Shown here one piece after another: positions 11,738 to 23,657 of a DNA stretch of 64,000 nucleotides. The position numbers were made by a program, and so were the translations under genes. The notes under the pieces were generated by a model that was not told the DNA's origin, searched no databases, and worked only from the letters and a program-made list of their open reading frames with translations. The stretch comes from Quatrionicoccus australiensis (GTDB lineage Bacteria > Pseudomonadota > Gammaproteobacteria > Burkholderiales > Rhodocyclaceae), in NCBI RefSeq assembly GCF_020510525.1, contig NZ_CP075188.1, positions 3,286,001 to 3,350,000 of the forward strand, given 5' to 3'. Within the stretch, counting starts at the first letter, position 1, and the number at the start of each line of letters is the position of its first letter.

Positions 11738-12820
11738 ATGAACACGACCTCTCTGCCCCAGCCCCGTTTCCAGCAGCTCAAAGCGCTGCGTGCAATTGCC
11801 CTTGGCCTGGCCATCGGTTTTGCAGCACCGGCCTTTGCCGACAACCTTCCGGAAGTGCAGCGCCTGATCAAGCAGGGCCAGTTGCCGCAAGCCATGGAGA
11901 AGGTTGACGCCTATCTGAGCAGCAAGCCGCGCGACGCGCAGGGCCGTTTCCTCAAAGGTCTGATCTATACCGAAATGAACAAGCCGGCCGAGGCCGTTGC
12001 CGTCTTCACCAAGCTGACCGAAGACTACCCGGAATTGCCCGAGCCCTATAACAACCTGGCCGTGCTCTACGCCCAGCAGAAACAATACGACAAGGCACGC
12101 ACGGCGCTCGAAATGGCCATAAGGACTCACCCGTCCTACGCCATCGCCTACGAAAACCTCGGCGACGTCTACGCCAAGCTGGCCAGCCAGGCCTACGACA
12201 AGGCGCTGCAGCTCGACAACTCGAACGCCACGACGCAAAACAAGCTGGCCCTGATTCGCGACCTGATCACCACCGGCAAGGGCAATGTCAAACCGACCAT
12301 GCCTGCAGCACAGGTCGCTGCCGCGCCGGCACCGGTGGCTGCACCTGTCGCAGCCAAGCCGGCTGCCGCACCGACCGCCAGCGTTGTTGCCACCACGCAG
12401 GGCGCCGCTTCGACCACCCAGGCCAAACCGGCTGCCGCCCCGGTTGCCGCCCCGCTGCCTGCAGCGGTCAATACCGATGCAGCGCAGGACGACGTGGCAA
12501 AAGCCATCAGCAACTGGGCCAATGCCTGGTCGCGCAAGGACATGAAGGGCTACCTTGGCGCCTATGCGGCTGACTTCAACACGCCGAAGGGCATGGCCCG
12601 CAAGGCCTGGGAAGCCGAACGTGAAGACCGCATCGCCGGCAAGCCGGGCAAGATCTCAGTTAACATCGACGAGCCGACCATCACGATCAACGGTGACAAG
12701 GCTACCGCCAAGTTCCGTCAGCACTACAAGGCCGGCAGCCTCGACTCCTCGTCGACCAAGACGCTGGTTCTCGTTCGCTCGGGCAGCAAGTGGCTGATCA
12801 AGGAAGAAAACGCTCGCTGA
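11738..12820 (+). CDS. Periplasmic TPR protein with C-terminal NTF2-like domain
   Basis: Secreted scaffold-type protein of 360 residues. Residues 1-35 form a signal peptide (hydrophobic ALGLAIGFAAPAFA, cleavage before DNLPE). Three TPR-like helical repeats follow (~36-160), then an Ala/Pro-rich low-complexity linker (~175-245). The C-terminal ~105 residues (NWANAWSRKDMKGYLGAYAADF ... SKWLIKEENAR, shown in part) look like an NTF2/SnoaL-type domain. The same type of domain ends the next protein, an L,D-transpeptidase whose ATG overlaps this stop (TGATG). This suggests both act together on peptidoglycan in the periplasm; no enzymatic motif is seen in this one. Confidence 0.85.
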   Translation: MNTTSLPQPRFQQLKALRAIALGLAIGFAAPAFADNLPEVQRLIKQGQLPQAMEKVDAYLSSKPRDAQGRFLKGLIYTEMNKPAEAVAVFTKLTEDYPELPEPYNNLAVLYAQQKQYDKARTALEMAIRTHPSYAIAYENLGDVYAKLASQAYDKALQLDNSNATTQNKLALIRDLITTGKGNVKPTMPAAQVAAAPAPVAAPVAAKPAAAPTASVVATTQGAASTTQAKPAAAPVAAPLPAAVNTDAAQDDVAKAISNWANAWSRKDMKGYLGAYAADFNTPKGMARKAWEAEREDRIAGKPGKISVNIDEPTITINGDKATAKFRQHYKAGSLDSSSTKTLVLVRSGSKWLIKEENAR

Positions 12821-14151
12821 TGCTCGTCCGCAAGTTAGCAATTATCGGATTGGCAAGTTGTTTGGCCGGCCATGCGCTGGCCAAACAACAAAAAACACCG
12901 AAGCAGGCAAACGCAACACCGTCGCAGAAGTCCGCAAAAACCGTATCGCGCGCAGCTAAGACTGCGCTCGTCGCCGCACCGCTCGTCCTCGCCCGCAATG
13001 GCACATCGGCTGCATCCAGCCGACTGCCGGCAACCGTTTCGGATAGTGGCCCGGAAGCCCAACTGGCCAGGATTTTCAAGGAAATCGAAGCCAATCAGCT
13101 GGGGCGCGCCCTGGAGCTGACCGAAGCCCTGCTCCGCCAGCACCCCAACTACCGCCTCGCCAACCTGATCAAGGGCGATCTGCTGCTGGCCCGGCGTCAG
13201 CCGATCCAGACCTTTGGCGCGATGAATGGCGCCCCGGCCGACAAGGTGGCCGACCTGCGCGCCGAAGCCATCGTCCGCCTGAAAGGCTACCGCGAAAAGC
13301 CGGAAGCCAACTTCGTGCCGCGCTACCTGATGCAGATGCCGGCCGACCAGCGCTACGCCATCGTCGTCGACACCAAGCGCTCGCGCCTTTACGTCTATGA
13401 AAACGATGTCGCCAATGGTGGCCGGCCACGCTTCATTGCCGATTACTATGTGACCCAGGGCAAGCTGGGCGCCGAAAAAGTTTCCGAAGGCGACAAGAAG
13501 ACACCGATCGGGGTCTATCACGTCACCTCCAACCTGCCGCGCCAGAAACTGGGCGACCTTTACGGCAACGGTGCCTATCCGCTCAATTACCCGAACGAAT
13601 GGGACAAGCGCCAGGGGCGCAGCGGCAGCGGCATCTGGCTGCACGGCACGCCCTCCGACACCTTCGCCCGGCCGCCGCGCGCCTCCGATGGCTGCGTCGT
13701 GCTGACCAACCAGGATCTCGACACGGTCGCCAAGAACGTTCAGGTCGGCCTGACCCCGGTCATCATCAGCAACTCGATCGAATGGCTGTCGCTCGACGAC
13801 TGGCACAAGGAACGCAACGAACTCAACAAGACCATCGATGCCTGGCGCGCCGACTGGGAAAGCCGCGACACTGACCGCTTCATGAAGCATTACTCGAAGC
13901 GCTTCAAGTCGGCTGACCAGAATTTCGACCAGTTCGCGGCCCAGAAGAAGCAGGTCAATGCCGGCAAGGAATGGATCAAGGTCAAACTCGACAATCTTTC
14001 CGTCTTCCGCAACCCCGGCAAGGAAGAAATGATCGTCGTCACTTTCGATCAGGACTACCGCAGCAACAACCTCAACAACCAGATGAAAAAGCGCCAGTAC
14101 TGGTTGCGCGAAGATGGCCGCTGGAAAATCATTTACGAAGGAAGTGCCTGA
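12820..14151 (+). CDS. L,D-transpeptidase (YkuD/Csd6-like) with NTF2-like tail
   Basis: Periplasmic peptidoglycan enzyme of 443 residues, with an N-terminal signal sequence and a Lys/Ala-rich leader. The YkuD catalytic core lies at ~170-310: [16 protein letters not shown] opens the domain, the HGTP histidine is His275 and the SDGCVVL cysteine is Cys292, the nucleophile. The C-terminal ~110 residues form an NTF2-like domain, the same arrangement as Helicobacter Csd6, which trims tetrapeptides and affects cell shape, so crosslinking versus carboxypeptidase activity is undecided. The ATG at 12820 overlaps the upstream stop codon and has AAGGAAG before it. It is translationally coupled on both sides; the ppiA ATG overlaps its stop. 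Confidence 0.92.
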   Translation: MLVRKLAIIGLASCLAGHALAKQQKTPKQANATPSQKSAKTVSRAAKTALVAAPLVLARNGTSAASSRLPATVSDSGPEAQLARIFKEIEANQLGRALELTEALLRQHPNYRLANLIKGDLLLARRQPIQTFGAMNGAPADKVADLRAEAIVRLKGYREKPEANFVPRYLMQMPADQRYAIVVDTKRSRLYVYENDVANGGRPRFIADYYVTQGKLGAEKVSEGDKKTPIGVYHVTSNLPRQKLGDLYGNGAYPLNYPNEWDKRQGRSGSGIWLHGTPSDTFARPPRASDGCVVLTNQDLDTVAKNVQVGLTPVIISNSIEWLSLDDWHKERNELNKTIDAWRADWESRDTDRFMKHYSKRFKSADQNFDQFAAQKKQVNAGKEWIKVKLDNLSVFRNPGKEEMIVVTFDQDYRSNNLNNQMKKRQYWLREDGRWKIIYEGSA

Positions 14152-14711
14152 TGCTCAAGAAAATCTCCCTGCTCGCCGCCGGCCTGCTTGTTTCGCTTGC
14201 CGCCTGGTCCGCACCGACCGTCGAAATCACCACTTCGCTCGGCAAGATCACCGTCGAACTCGCCAGCGACAAGGCGCCCAAGAGTGTTGCGAATTTCCTG
14301 CAGTACGCAAAAAGCGGTTTTTATAACGGCACGATCTTTCACCGCGTGATTCCCGGCTTCATGGTCCAGGGTGGCGGTTTCGATGCCAAGATGACCCAGA
14401 AGCCCACCGGCCCGGCCATCGAAAACGAAGGCAAGAACGGCCTGCGCAACCTGCGCGGCACGCTCGCCATGGCCCGCAAGCCGGACCCGCACTCGGCCAC
14501 CGCCCAGTTCTTCATCAACCATGCCGATAACGCCTTCCTCGACTACCCGAGCCAGGACGGCTGGGGCTACGCCGTGTTCGGCAAGGTCACCCAGGGCATG
14601 GATGTCGTCGACCGCATCGCCCAGGTGCCGACCGGCAATGCCGGCCCCTTCCAGAACGTGCCGGCCACCCCGGTCATCATTCAAAACGTCAAAATCATCT
14701 CTGAAAAATAA
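14151..14711 (+). CDS. ppiA: Periplasmic peptidyl-prolyl cis-trans isomerase (cyclophilin type)
   Basis: Cyclophilin that catalyses proline isomerisation in exported proteins. The 186 residues start with a signal peptide ([20 protein letters not shown], cleaved near 20) and contain the cyclophilin core: [14 protein letters not shown], the catalytic Arg in that block, and SATAQFFIN. The ATG overlaps the stop of the L,D-transpeptidase gene (TGATG). Downstream, after 10 bp, comes a cytoplasmic paralogue, so the pair is a tandem duplication that has split between compartments. Confidence 0.95.
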   Translation: MLKKISLLAAGLLVSLAAWSAPTVEITTSLGKITVELASDKAPKSVANFLQYAKSGFYNGTIFHRVIPGFMVQGGGFDAKMTQKPTGPAIENEGKNGLRNLRGTLAMARKPDPHSATAQFFINHADNAFLDYPSQDGWGYAVFGKVTQGMDVVDRIAQVPTGNAGPFQNVPATPVIIQNVKIISEK

Positions 14712-14721
14712 GGATTACCCC

Positions 14722-15213
14722 ATGATCAAGCTCACCACCAACCACGGTGTCATCACCCTTAACCTCGATGCCGAAAAGGCCCCGAAGACGGTTGCCAACT
14801 TCATCTCCTACGTTGAAGCCGGCCATTACGACAACACCATCTTCCACCGCGTCATCAAGAACTTCATGATCCAGGGCGGCGGCATGGAGCCGGGCATGAA
14901 ACAGAAGGAATGCCAGGCACCAATCGAGAACGAAGCCGCCAACGGCCTGAAGAACAAGCGCGGCAGCATCGCCATGGCGCGCACCAACGATCCGCACTCG
15001 GCCACCGCCCAGTTCTTCATCAACACCGTCGATAACGACTTCCTCGACTTCAAGGCACCGAGCGGCCAGGGCTGGGGCTACTGCGTTTTCGGCGAAGTCG
15101 TCGAAGGCATGGATGTTGTGGACAAGATCCGCGCCGTCAAGACCGGCAACAAGGGCTTCCACCAGGACGTGCCGGCCGAAGACGTGATCATCGAAAAAGC
15201 TGAAATCGTTTGA
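14722..15213 (+). CDS. ppiB: Cytoplasmic peptidyl-prolyl cis-trans isomerase B
   Basis: Cyclophilin of 163 residues with no signal peptide, so cytoplasmic. Conserved blocks are [32 protein letters not shown] and a C-terminal EKAEIV. It is clearly related to the upstream ppiA product. The ATG at 14722 is preceded by AAGGA; the frame is open upstream but overlaps ppiA. Its stop codon overlaps the TTG start of lpxH, a placement (ppiB-lpxH) that is common in proteobacteria. Confidence 0.96.
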   Translation: MIKLTTNHGVITLNLDAEKAPKTVANFISYVEAGHYDNTIFHRVIKNFMIQGGGMEPGMKQKECQAPIENEAANGLKNKRGSIAMARTNDPHSATAQFFINTVDNDFLDFKAPSGQGWGYCVFGEVVEGMDVVDKIRAVKTGNKGFHQDVPAEDVIIEKAEIV

Positions 15214-15947
15214 TCCTCTTCATATCCGATCTGCACCTGTCGCCCCGGTCACCCGGGGCGACTTGTTTGTTCCTCCAGTTTCTGGCCGGGCGCGCCCGGC
15301 AGGCGACGGAGCTGTACATCCTCGGCGACTTTTTCGAGGCCTGGATCGGCGATGACGACATCGACGATGCCTATAACGCCGAGATCGTCGCCGCCCTGCG
15401 TGCCGCCAGCGACACCGGTCTGAAGATCAGCCTGCTGCACGGCAACCGCGACTTCCTGCTCGGCAGCGGCTTTGCTGCCGCCAGCGGCGTCATGCTGATC
15501 AGCGATCCCTACATCCTGTCGACGCCGGAATGGCAGTTCGTGCTCTCGCACGGCGACGCCCTCTGCCTCGACGACACCGCCTACATGGCCTTTCGCGAGC
15601 AGGCGCGCAATCCGCAATGGCAGGCTGCCCTGCTCGCCAAGCCGCGCGCCGAACGCCGGGCGATTGCCGCGCACATGCGCGAAGTCAGCGAAGCCGGCCA
15701 GCGCGGCAAGGAAAACCCCTACACCGACCTGCAGCCCGCCGCGACCGACGACTTCCTGCGCCAGCACGGCTACGCCACCTTCATCCACGGCCACACGCAC
15801 CAGCCGGCCCGGCATGACCACATCGTCGACGGCATTCACGTTGAACGCTGGGTACTCGCCGACTGGCAAGAAGAACGTGGCGAATGCCTGGTCTGGGATG
15901 GCGAAATACTGCAGCGCGAAGCGATCCTGCCGGAAAACCGGGCCTGA
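15210..15947 (+). CDS. lpxH: UDP-2,3-diacylglucosamine diphosphatase LpxH
   Basis: Hydrolyses UDP-2,3-diacylglucosamine to lipid X and UMP, the fourth step of lipid A synthesis, at the inner membrane. The 245-residue product is a calcineurin-like metallophosphoesterase with DLH (8-10), [22 protein letters not shown] and HGHTH metal-binding blocks in order. The start must be the TTG at 15210, because an in-frame stop lies just upstream; TTGA overlaps the ppiB stop, implying translational coupling. It closes an envelope-related cluster. Confidence 0.96.
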   Translation: MILFISDLHLSPRSPGATCLFLQFLAGRARQATELYILGDFFEAWIGDDDIDDAYNAEIVAALRAASDTGLKISLLHGNRDFLLGSGFAAASGVMLISDPYILSTPEWQFVLSHGDALCLDDTAYMAFREQARNPQWQAALLAKPRAERRAIAAHMREVSEAGQRGKENPYTDLQPAATDDFLRQHGYATFIHGHTHQPARHDHIVDGIHVERWVLADWQEERGECLVWDGEILQREAILPENRA

Positions 15948-15992
15948 AATGGCGTCGACCGCCAGCCACCCGAATCTGACCGGGAAAGCGCA

Positions 15993-17810
<1,818 letters not shown>

Positions 17811-17811
17811 C

Positions 17812-18429
17812 ATGGAAAACCGCAATCTGCTGACCGCCGGCCTCGCCATCCTCGTCGGCGGCGCCCTGCTCATTTCCGGCATCGCACCTTTCGACCGCCT
17901 GACCTGGGTCATGGAAGTCGCACCGGCGGTGATCGCACTGGTATTGCTCGCCGCGACACGCAAGACCTATCCGCTGACGACGCTGCTCTACATTCTGATC
18001 GCCGCGCATGCGCTGGTCCTGATTGCTGGCGGCACCTGGAGCTATGCCCGCGTGCCGCTCGGCTTCTGGCTGCAGGATCTGCTCGGCACGGCGCGCAATC
18101 CCTACGACAAGATCGGCCACCTGATGCAGGGCTTCGTACCGGCGCTGGTGGCCCGCGAAATCCTGCTGCGCGGCGCTTCGGTGCGCGGCCGGCGCATGTG
18201 CGCCTTCCTCTGCATCTGCATCGCGATGGCGATCAGCGCCAGTTACGAGCTGATCGAGTGGGGTGCCGCGCTGTGGCTTGGTCAGGGTGCTGACGAGTTC
18301 CTCGGCACCCAGGGCGATCCGTGGGATACGCAATCCGACATGCTGATGGCGCTGATCGGCTCAAGCGCCGCGATGCTGCTGCTCGCTGGCTGGCACGACC
18401 GGCAACTGGCGAAATTGCCCGCTGCCTGA
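17812..18429 (+). CDS. YjdF-family (DUF2238) inner membrane protein
   Basis: Polytopic membrane protein of 205 residues with about five or six hydrophobic segments. The conserved family block NPYDKIGHLMQGFVPAL is at ~98-114, and ASYELIEWG and DTQSDMLMALIGS follow; these match the DUF2238/YjdF family. The function of the family is unknown. It starts 2 bp after recQ and is probably cotranscribed with it. A terminator follows immediately. Confidence 0.88.
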   Translation: MENRNLLTAGLAILVGGALLISGIAPFDRLTWVMEVAPAVIALVLLAATRKTYPLTTLLYILIAAHALVLIAGGTWSYARVPLGFWLQDLLGTARNPYDKIGHLMQGFVPALVAREILLRGASVRGRRMCAFLCICIAMAISASYELIEWGAALWLGQGADEFLGTQGDPWDTQSDMLMALIGSSAAMLLLAGWHDRQLAKLPAA

Positions 18430-18438
18430 CGGTCGACC

Positions 18439-18451
18439 GCCCGGCGCGGGC
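18439..18451 (+). terminator. Short rho-independent terminator after the DUF2238 gene
   Basis: GCCCG-GCG-CGGGC hairpin followed directly by ATTTTTC. It lies between converging genes. Confidence 0.65.
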
Positions 18452-18456
18452 ATTTT

Positions 18457-19143
18457 TCACATACCGAGTGAATTCAGGAAGTCGTCCTGTTCGCTCGCCC
18501 CGACACTCTTGGCCGGCGCCGCCTCGGCGGGCTTGGCATTGGCCTGCTCGATCAGCACATCCGGATCTAGCTCTTCGCTCTCGAAGTCGTTGAGCTTGAT
18601 GAACTCGGTACGGTCGATCGCCAGTTCGAGATAGAAGATGTTGTTGCGACCGGTGAAGAAAGTGACGCGGCGGGCTTCCGGCTTGTCGAGATTGGTGTCG
18701 ACGCTGAGCATGACCTGCTTGGTCAGGGCGAGCATCTTCGGCTGGTTCTGCGTGATGTGGGTCTGCAGTTCGCGCGCCACTTTGCCGGTAAAGTCGCCGA
18801 CGATCTGGTTCATCAACTCGCCCATGACATTGCCGACTTCATCGGAAGTGTGCGAGCTGGCCAGCTCATCCTTGGCCATGCCCATGCTCAGCATGTAGCT
18901 CTCGTAGAGCTCCATGGCGGCGGCGGCCGAGAAATTGGTCACCACCAGGCCGGAAAAGCCGCCGTCGAACAGCACAAAGCAGCCGATGTCCGGCTTCAGG
19001 CAGGTCTTGGTGATGCGCTGGACCATGCCGGAATAGTGGATATTGCTCTGCGTCGCGAAGGACAGGACCTTGGTCACCGAATTGCACAGGCTGCGCAGGA
19101 TGTCTTCCGTACCGTATACGACCGGGCTTTCTTGTTGGCTCAT
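18457..19143 (-). CDS. DUF3334-type protein with CheX-like features
   Basis: Cytoplasmic protein of 228 residues that I place in the DUF3334 family from its opening (YGTEDILRSLCNSVTKVL) and length. The middle segment, DEVGNVMGELMNQIVGDF at ~101-118, resembles the CheC/CheX/FliY phosphatase helix, with E109-x2-N112 in the expected spacing; the Asp/Ser four residues before the Glu is Asn here. A role in chemotaxis-type dephosphorylation or c-di-GMP-linked signalling is therefore inference. The C-terminus is acidic and ends in DDFLNSLGM. Start: ATG at 19143; the open frame upstream begins at 19194 but lacks a convincing ribosome-binding site. Confidence 0.75.
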   Translation of the reverse strand: MSQQESPVVYGTEDILRSLCNSVTKVLSFATQSNIHYSGMVQRITKTCLKPDIGCFVLFDGGFSGLVVTNFSAAAAMELYESYMLSMGMAKDELASSHTSDEVGNVMGELMNQIVGDFTGKVARELQTHITQNQPKMLALTKQVMLSVDTNLDKPEARRVTFFTGRNNIFYLELAIDRTEFIKLNDFESEELDPDVLIEQANAKPAEAAPAKSVGASEQDDFLNSLGM

Positions 19144-19218
19144 GATTTTTGCTCTTCTGCTGGAAATGAACAGCTCTCTATATAACACGGGCACGGCCAG
19201 GCCGCGCCCGCCACGAAA

Positions 19219-20877
19219 TCACATGCGCAAGGCTTCGGGGTCGGCCCGCATCAGGCGCTTGTTCATCTTGCCGACACTGGTCTTGACCAGGGTCTTGACG
19301 AAACTGACCTGGAGCAGCACGCCATAGCGCGAAATGCCGGCCGCCTCGATGGCATGCGCGGCGTAATTGCGCAATGCATGCTCGGTGATCTGGTCAACAT
19401 GCTCCGGCTTGAGCACGACCAGCGCCAGCGGCCGTTCGCCCCACTTGTCGTCGGGCACACCGATCACCGCCACCTCGTGCACCGCCTCGTGCTTGCCGAT
19501 GATGTCCTCGAGTTGCAGCGAGGAAGTCCATTCGCCACCGGTCTTGATGACGTCCTTGATCCGGTCGGTGACCTTGAGATAGCCGGCCGGATTGATGTTG
19601 CCGATATCGGCGGTATGCAGATAGCCGCCGGCCCACAAGGCTTCGGAGGCTTCCGGCGCACTCAGGTAGCCCTGGGTCAGCCAGGGCGTGCGCACCACCA
19701 CCTCGCCGGTCGTCTTGCCGTCGTGGGCGACGTCCTTCATTTCAGGATCGACGACGCGCAGGTCAACCAGCGGCAATGGCAGGCCAGTCTTGGCGCGCAG
19801 CACGGCCTGCTGTTCGAGCGGCAGATCGAGATCGGCGCTCGACAGGTGCGCGATGCTGAGCACCGGGCAGGTTTCCGACATGCCGTAACCGGTGAACAGG
19901 TCCATGCCCTTCTTTTGCGCCGCGATCGCCATCGCTTCGGGCAGCGCCGAGCCGCCGATCAGGATCTTCCAGCCGGAGAAGTCGCGATCCTTGGCATGCG
20001 GGTGGGTCAGGATCATGTGCAGGATGGTCGGCACGCAGTGCGAGAAGGTGACCTTTTCCTCAGTGACCAGGCGACAGATCAGATCGGGCTGATAGCGCCC
20101 GGGGTAGACCTGCTTGAGGCCGAGCATGGTCGCCAGATAGGGGAAGCCCCAGGCATGCACATGGAACATCGGCGTGATCGGCATGTAGACGTCTTCGCGA
20201 TGGATGTGCCCCTGGCGATTGGCGCCGCCCAGCATCGCGGCGCAGCCCAGAGTGTGCAGCACGAGCTGGCGGTGGCTGAAATAGACGCCCTTCGGGTTGC
20301 CCGTCGTGCCCGTCGTGTAAAAGGTTGTCGCCTGCGCGTTTTCGTCGAAATCAGGGAAGTCGTAGACGGTCGACGCCTCGGAAAGCAGCATTTCGTACTC
20401 GGCGTCCATCGTCGCCGGCATGGCTGGCATTTCTGCTTCGTCGGTGAAGAAGACGAAGCGCTTGACAGTTTCGAGACCAGCCGCGATCTGCGCAACAATC
20501 GGGAAAAACTCGCTGTTGACCAGCAAGACATCGGCCTTGGCGTGGTTCAGCGTGTACTGGATCTGTTCCGGGCTGAGCCGGACATTCACGGTCTGCAGCA
20601 CGGCGCCCATCATCGGCACGGCAAAGAAGCACTCGAGATAGCGATGACTGTCCCAGTCCATCATCGCCACCGTCTGCCCGGCTTCGACGCCGAGCTTGCT
20701 CAAGCCGTTGGCAAGGCGTCCGATCCGCTCGTTGAGCGTGCGGTAGCTGTAGCGCAGCTTGCCCTGGTAGGTGATTTCCTGGTCCGGCGCGATGGCCAGC
20801 GGGGTCAGCAGCAACTGCTTGATGAGCAGCGGATACTGATAGGCGGAAGCCGTCGATTGAACGAGTTTTACCGGCAT
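19219..20877 (-). CDS. Medium/long-chain fatty acyl-CoA ligase (AMP-forming)
   Basis: Activates a carboxylic acid to its acyl-CoA through an acyl-adenylate. The 552-residue adenylate-forming enzyme has the P-loop TTGTTGNPKGV (~190-200), the YGMSETCPV motif A5, GGYLHTADIG and the A8 hinge (TDRIKDVIKTGGEWTSS), and a C-terminal Lys in SVGKMNKR. It resembles the AlkK/FadD-like medium-chain ligases. Substrate cannot be set from sequence. It stands as a single gene, 75 bp from the DUF3334 gene. Confidence 0.92.
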   Translation of the reverse strand: MPVKLVQSTASAYQYPLLIKQLLLTPLAIAPDQEITYQGKLRYSYRTLNERIGRLANGLSKLGVEAGQTVAMMDWDSHRYLECFFAVPMMGAVLQTVNVRLSPEQIQYTLNHAKADVLLVNSEFFPIVAQIAAGLETVKRFVFFTDEAEMPAMPATMDAEYEMLLSEASTVYDFPDFDENAQATTFYTTGTTGNPKGVYFSHRQLVLHTLGCAAMLGGANRQGHIHREDVYMPITPMFHVHAWGFPYLATMLGLKQVYPGRYQPDLICRLVTEEKVTFSHCVPTILHMILTHPHAKDRDFSGWKILIGGSALPEAMAIAAQKKGMDLFTGYGMSETCPVLSIAHLSSADLDLPLEQQAVLRAKTGLPLPLVDLRVVDPEMKDVAHDGKTTGEVVVRTPWLTQGYLSAPEASEALWAGGYLHTADIGNINPAGYLKVTDRIKDVIKTGGEWTSSLQLEDIIGKHEAVHEVAVIGVPDDKWGERPLALVVLKPEHVDQITEHALRNYAAHAIEAAGISRYGVLLQVSFVKTLVKTSVGKMNKRLMRADPEALRM

Positions 20878-20938
20878 GACTCTCTCCCTGATCTGTTTTT
20901 TTTGGCGCGCCCGTGCGCGAACAGGGAGTTTACAACCG

Positions 20939-20959
20939 GGGCGCCCCTTTGGGGCGCCC
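20939..20959. terminator. GC-rich hairpin downstream of the helicase gene
   Basis: GGGCGCCCC-TTT-GGGGCGCCC is a perfect 9-bp stem. It lies just past the 3' end of the minus-strand helicase gene. The T-rich side (TTTATTA) is on the plus strand, so termination on the minus strand is less certain. Confidence 0.45.
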
Positions 20960-20967
20960 TTTATTAC

Positions 20968-22245
20968 TTAACGATGACGGCTGCCGGTACGGTGCTGTTG
21001 CGGTCCACCCGGTTTCTGGGCCGTTTTTTGTGCTTGCGGCCGACCCGGCTGCGGCTTGCGCGCGCCACGCGGCGGCTGCACCGGACGCGGCGCGGCGGTC
21101 GCCGACGGCTCGAAGCCCTCGATCACTTCCCGCTCCAGCGTGCGTTTGATCAGGCGCTCGATGTCCTTGAGGCTGCCGCGCTCGTCGTGGCAGACCAGCG
21201 AAATCGCCTCGCCTTCCATGCCGGCCCGGCCGGTACGGCCGATGCGGTGCACGTAGTCTTCGGCGATATTGGGCAGCTCATAGTTGATGACGTAGGGCAG
21301 CGCATCGATATCGATGCCGCGTGCTGCGATGTCGGTTGCGACCAGCGCCACCAGCTTGCCGTCCTTGAAATCACCGAGAGCGCGGGTACGCGCGCCCTGC
21401 GACTTGTCGCCGTGGATTGCCGCCGACTTGATGCCGGCCTTGTCCAGCGTCTTGGAGAGGGCATCGGCACCGTGCTTGGTGCGCGCGAAGACCAGCACCT
21501 GATGCCAGCCGCGCGTTGCGAAGAGGTGGCAGAGCAATTCTTTCTTCTGCTCGCGATTGGTTTCGATGACGCGCTGGGTGACCGTTTCGGCCGCCGTATT
21601 GCGCGCTGCGACATCGACCGAAGCCGGATTGTGCAGCAGGCCGCTGGCCAGTTCGCGGATGTCCGGCGAGAAAGTGGCCGAGAACATCAGGTTCTGGCGC
21701 TGCTTGGGCAGCAGGGCGATGATCTTGCGAATGTCGCGGATGAAGCCCATGTCGAGCATGCGGTCGGCTTCGTCGAGGACGAAAATCTCGATGGCGGAGA
21801 GGTCGACCGTGCGCTGTTGTACGTGGTCGAGCAGACGGCCCGGCGTGGCGACCAGGATATCGACACCACGGCGCAGGTTGGCGATCTGCGGATTGATGCC
21901 GACGCCGCCGAAGACAGCCAGCGAGTTGATCGGCAGATACTTGCCGTAGGTGCGCACGCTTTCCTCGACCTGGATGGCCAGTTCGCGGGTCGGGGTCAGG
22001 ACCAGGACGCGCGGCGTCTTGGAAATGCGGGTCAGGCGGTCGTTCGGGCCACCGGCCAGACGATGCAGGATGGGCAGCGTGAAGCCGGCCGTCTTGCCGG
22101 TGCCGGTCTGCGCCGTAGCCATCAGGTCCTGGCCAGTCATCACGGCGGGAATGGCTTGCTGCTGGATCGGAGTCGGGGTGTCGTAACCCTGTTCGCTGAC
22201 GGCGCGCAAAAGTTCGGCGCGCAGGCCGAGATCGGTGAAATGCAT
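20968..22245 (-). CDS. rhlE: DEAD-box RNA helicase (RhlE type)
   Basis: ATP-dependent RNA helicase of 425 residues. Motifs in order: Q motif ([11 protein letters not shown]), [27 protein letters not shown] and HRIGRTGR. The C-terminal ~60 residues are Arg/Pro/Gln-rich and basic, as in RhlE, which works in ribosome maturation and RNA turnover. Start: ATG at 22245 with AGGAGAA upstream begins MHFTDLGL; the open frame extends further 5' but has no such signal. The upstream region to metZ (about 225 bp) holds its promoter and a metZ terminator candidate. Confidence 0.94.
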   Translation of the reverse strand: MHFTDLGLRAELLRAVSEQGYDTPTPIQQQAIPAVMTGQDLMATAQTGTGKTAGFTLPILHRLAGGPNDRLTRISKTPRVLVLTPTRELAIQVEESVRTYGKYLPINSLAVFGGVGINPQIANLRRGVDILVATPGRLLDHVQQRTVDLSAIEIFVLDEADRMLDMGFIRDIRKIIALLPKQRQNLMFSATFSPDIRELASGLLHNPASVDVAARNTAAETVTQRVIETNREQKKELLCHLFATRGWHQVLVFARTKHGADALSKTLDKAGIKSAAIHGDKSQGARTRALGDFKDGKLVALVATDIAARGIDIDALPYVINYELPNIAEDYVHRIGRTGRAGMEGEAISLVCHDERGSLKDIERLIKRTLEREVIEGFEPSATAAPRPVQPPRGARKPQPGRPQAQKTAQKPGGPQQHRTGSRHR

Positions 22246-22436
22246 GGGGGGTTCTCCTGGAACGTAAGCCCGGGGCCTTTCGTGCGGACACGAACCAGTC
22301 GAGGCAAGGCGGAAATCGGATTGAAATGACGGGAAATCCGCCTGACGCCGCAAGCCATGACTGATTCCAGCCAGCGACCGGCGCATTTTACCACGCCGGG
22401 CGCGAATGCCGCCGGCAAAGAAATCAGGAAGGAATT

Positions 22437-22462
22437 GCCCGGACCGGCACAGCGGCCCGGGC
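22437..22462 (-). terminator. Probable terminator of the metZ end of the operon
   Basis: On the minus strand GCCCGGGCCGC pairs imperfectly with CCGGTCCGGGC, followed by AATTCCTTCC. Placed just past the metZ stop; the tail is weak. Confidence 0.45.
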
Positions 22463-22469
22463 CAAAGGA

Positions 22470-23657
22470 TCAGCCGAGGCCGCGCGCCAGATCGGCTTGC
22501 AGGTCTTCGACGGCTTCCAGGCCCACCGCAATGCGCAGCAGGCCATCACTGATGCCGGCCGCAGCGCGGGCTTCGGGAGAAATCCGGCCGTGCGTGGTGG
22601 AAGCGGGATGGGTAATGGTGGTCTTGGTATCACCGAGATTGGCAGTGATCGACAGCAGATGGCAGTTATCGACCACCTGCCAGGCCTGCTCGCGACCGCC
22701 CTTCACTTCGAAGGAAACGATTGCGCCGCCGCTCTTCTGCTGGGTTTTCGCCAGTTCATGCTGCGGATGCGACGGCAAACCGGGATAGAAGACGCGCGCC
22801 ACCTTGGGATGTGCTTCGAGCCAGGTCGCCAGTTGCAGGGCATTGGCAGCTTGCGCTTCGACACGGATCTTCAAGGTTTCCAGACCCTTGAGCAGGACCC
22901 AGGCGTTGAACGCCGACAGGGTCGGCCCGGCCGTGCGCAGGTACTTGAAGACTTCCTCGGTCAGCTTCTTCGCACCACAGACGGCACCACCGAGCACACG
23001 GCCCTGGCCGTCGAGATACTTGGTCGCCGAATGGAGAACCAGATCGGCGCCCATCTCGAGCGGACGCTGCAGGATGGGCGTGCAGAAACAGTTGTCGACA
23101 GCGACCAGGATACCCTTGGTGTGAGCAATAGCGGTCAACGCGCGAATATCGGCAATTTCGGTCAGCGGATTGGACGGCGTCTCGAGGAAGAAAAGCTTGG
23201 TCTCGGGGCGGATCGCCGCTTCCCAGGCCGCCGGGTCGGTGTGCGACACGAAAGTGGTCGTGATGCCGGTGCGCGACAGGATGTTGTTGAACAACTGCAC
23301 GGTGGCACCGAACAGGCTGTTCGACGCGACGATGTGATCGCCCTGCTTGAGATGCGCCAGGCACAAGGCCATGATCGCCGACATGCCGCTCGCCGTGGCG
23401 ACGCAATCCTCGGCCCCTTCGAGAGCGGCAAGGCGCTCCTCGAACATGGTCACCGTCGGGTTGGAGAAACGGGCGTAAACATTGCCCTCTTCTTCACCGG
23501 AAAAACGCTTGGCGGCCTGTGCGGCGCTCTTGAACACGAAACTCGAGGTCAGGTACAGGGCCTCGGAGTGCTCGCCAAACTGGCTGCGCTCCTGGCCGGC
23601 GCGTACGGCCAGGGTTTCCGGACGATAGTTCGGCCGATCCTGATCGATTTCGCTCAT
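22470..23657 (-). CDS. metZ: O-succinylhomoserine sulfhydrylase
   Basis: PLP enzyme that forms homocysteine directly from O-succinylhomoserine (or O-acetylhomoserine) and sulfide in methionine synthesis. The 395-residue protein belongs to the Cys/Met metabolism PLP family: YARFSNPT near the N-terminus, ASGMSAI, and the PLP-binding Lys213 in [11 protein letters not shown]. Its ATG overlaps the purF stop by one base. The purF-metZ pair is typical of beta- and gammaproteobacteria that use direct sulfhydrylation. Last gene of the long minus-strand biosynthetic run. Confidence 0.95.
   Translation of the reverse strand: MSEIDQDRPNYRPETLAVRAGQERSQFGEHSEALYLTSSFVFKSAAQAAKRFSGEEEGNVYARFSNPTVTMFEERLAALEGAEDCVATASGMSAIMALCLAHLKQGDHIVASNSLFGATVQLFNNILSRTGITTTFVSHTDPAAWEAAIRPETKLFFLETPSNPLTEIADIRALTAIAHTKGILVAVDNCFCTPILQRPLEMGADLVLHSATKYLDGQGRVLGGAVCGAKKLTEEVFKYLRTAGPTLSAFNAWVLLKGLETLKIRVEAQAANALQLATWLEAHPKVARVFYPGLPSHPQHELAKTQQKSGGAIVSFEVKGGREQAWQVVDNCHLLSITANLGDTKTTITHPASTTHGRISPEARAAAGISDGLLRIAVGLEAVEDLQADLARGLG

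Noticed and set aside
19354..22329. 991-codon plus-strand open frame antisense to the acyl-CoA ligase and helicase genes
   Set aside because: Both minus-strand genes have complete family motifs; the antisense product shows His/Arg/Asp-rich composition typical of shadow frames in GC-rich DNA.
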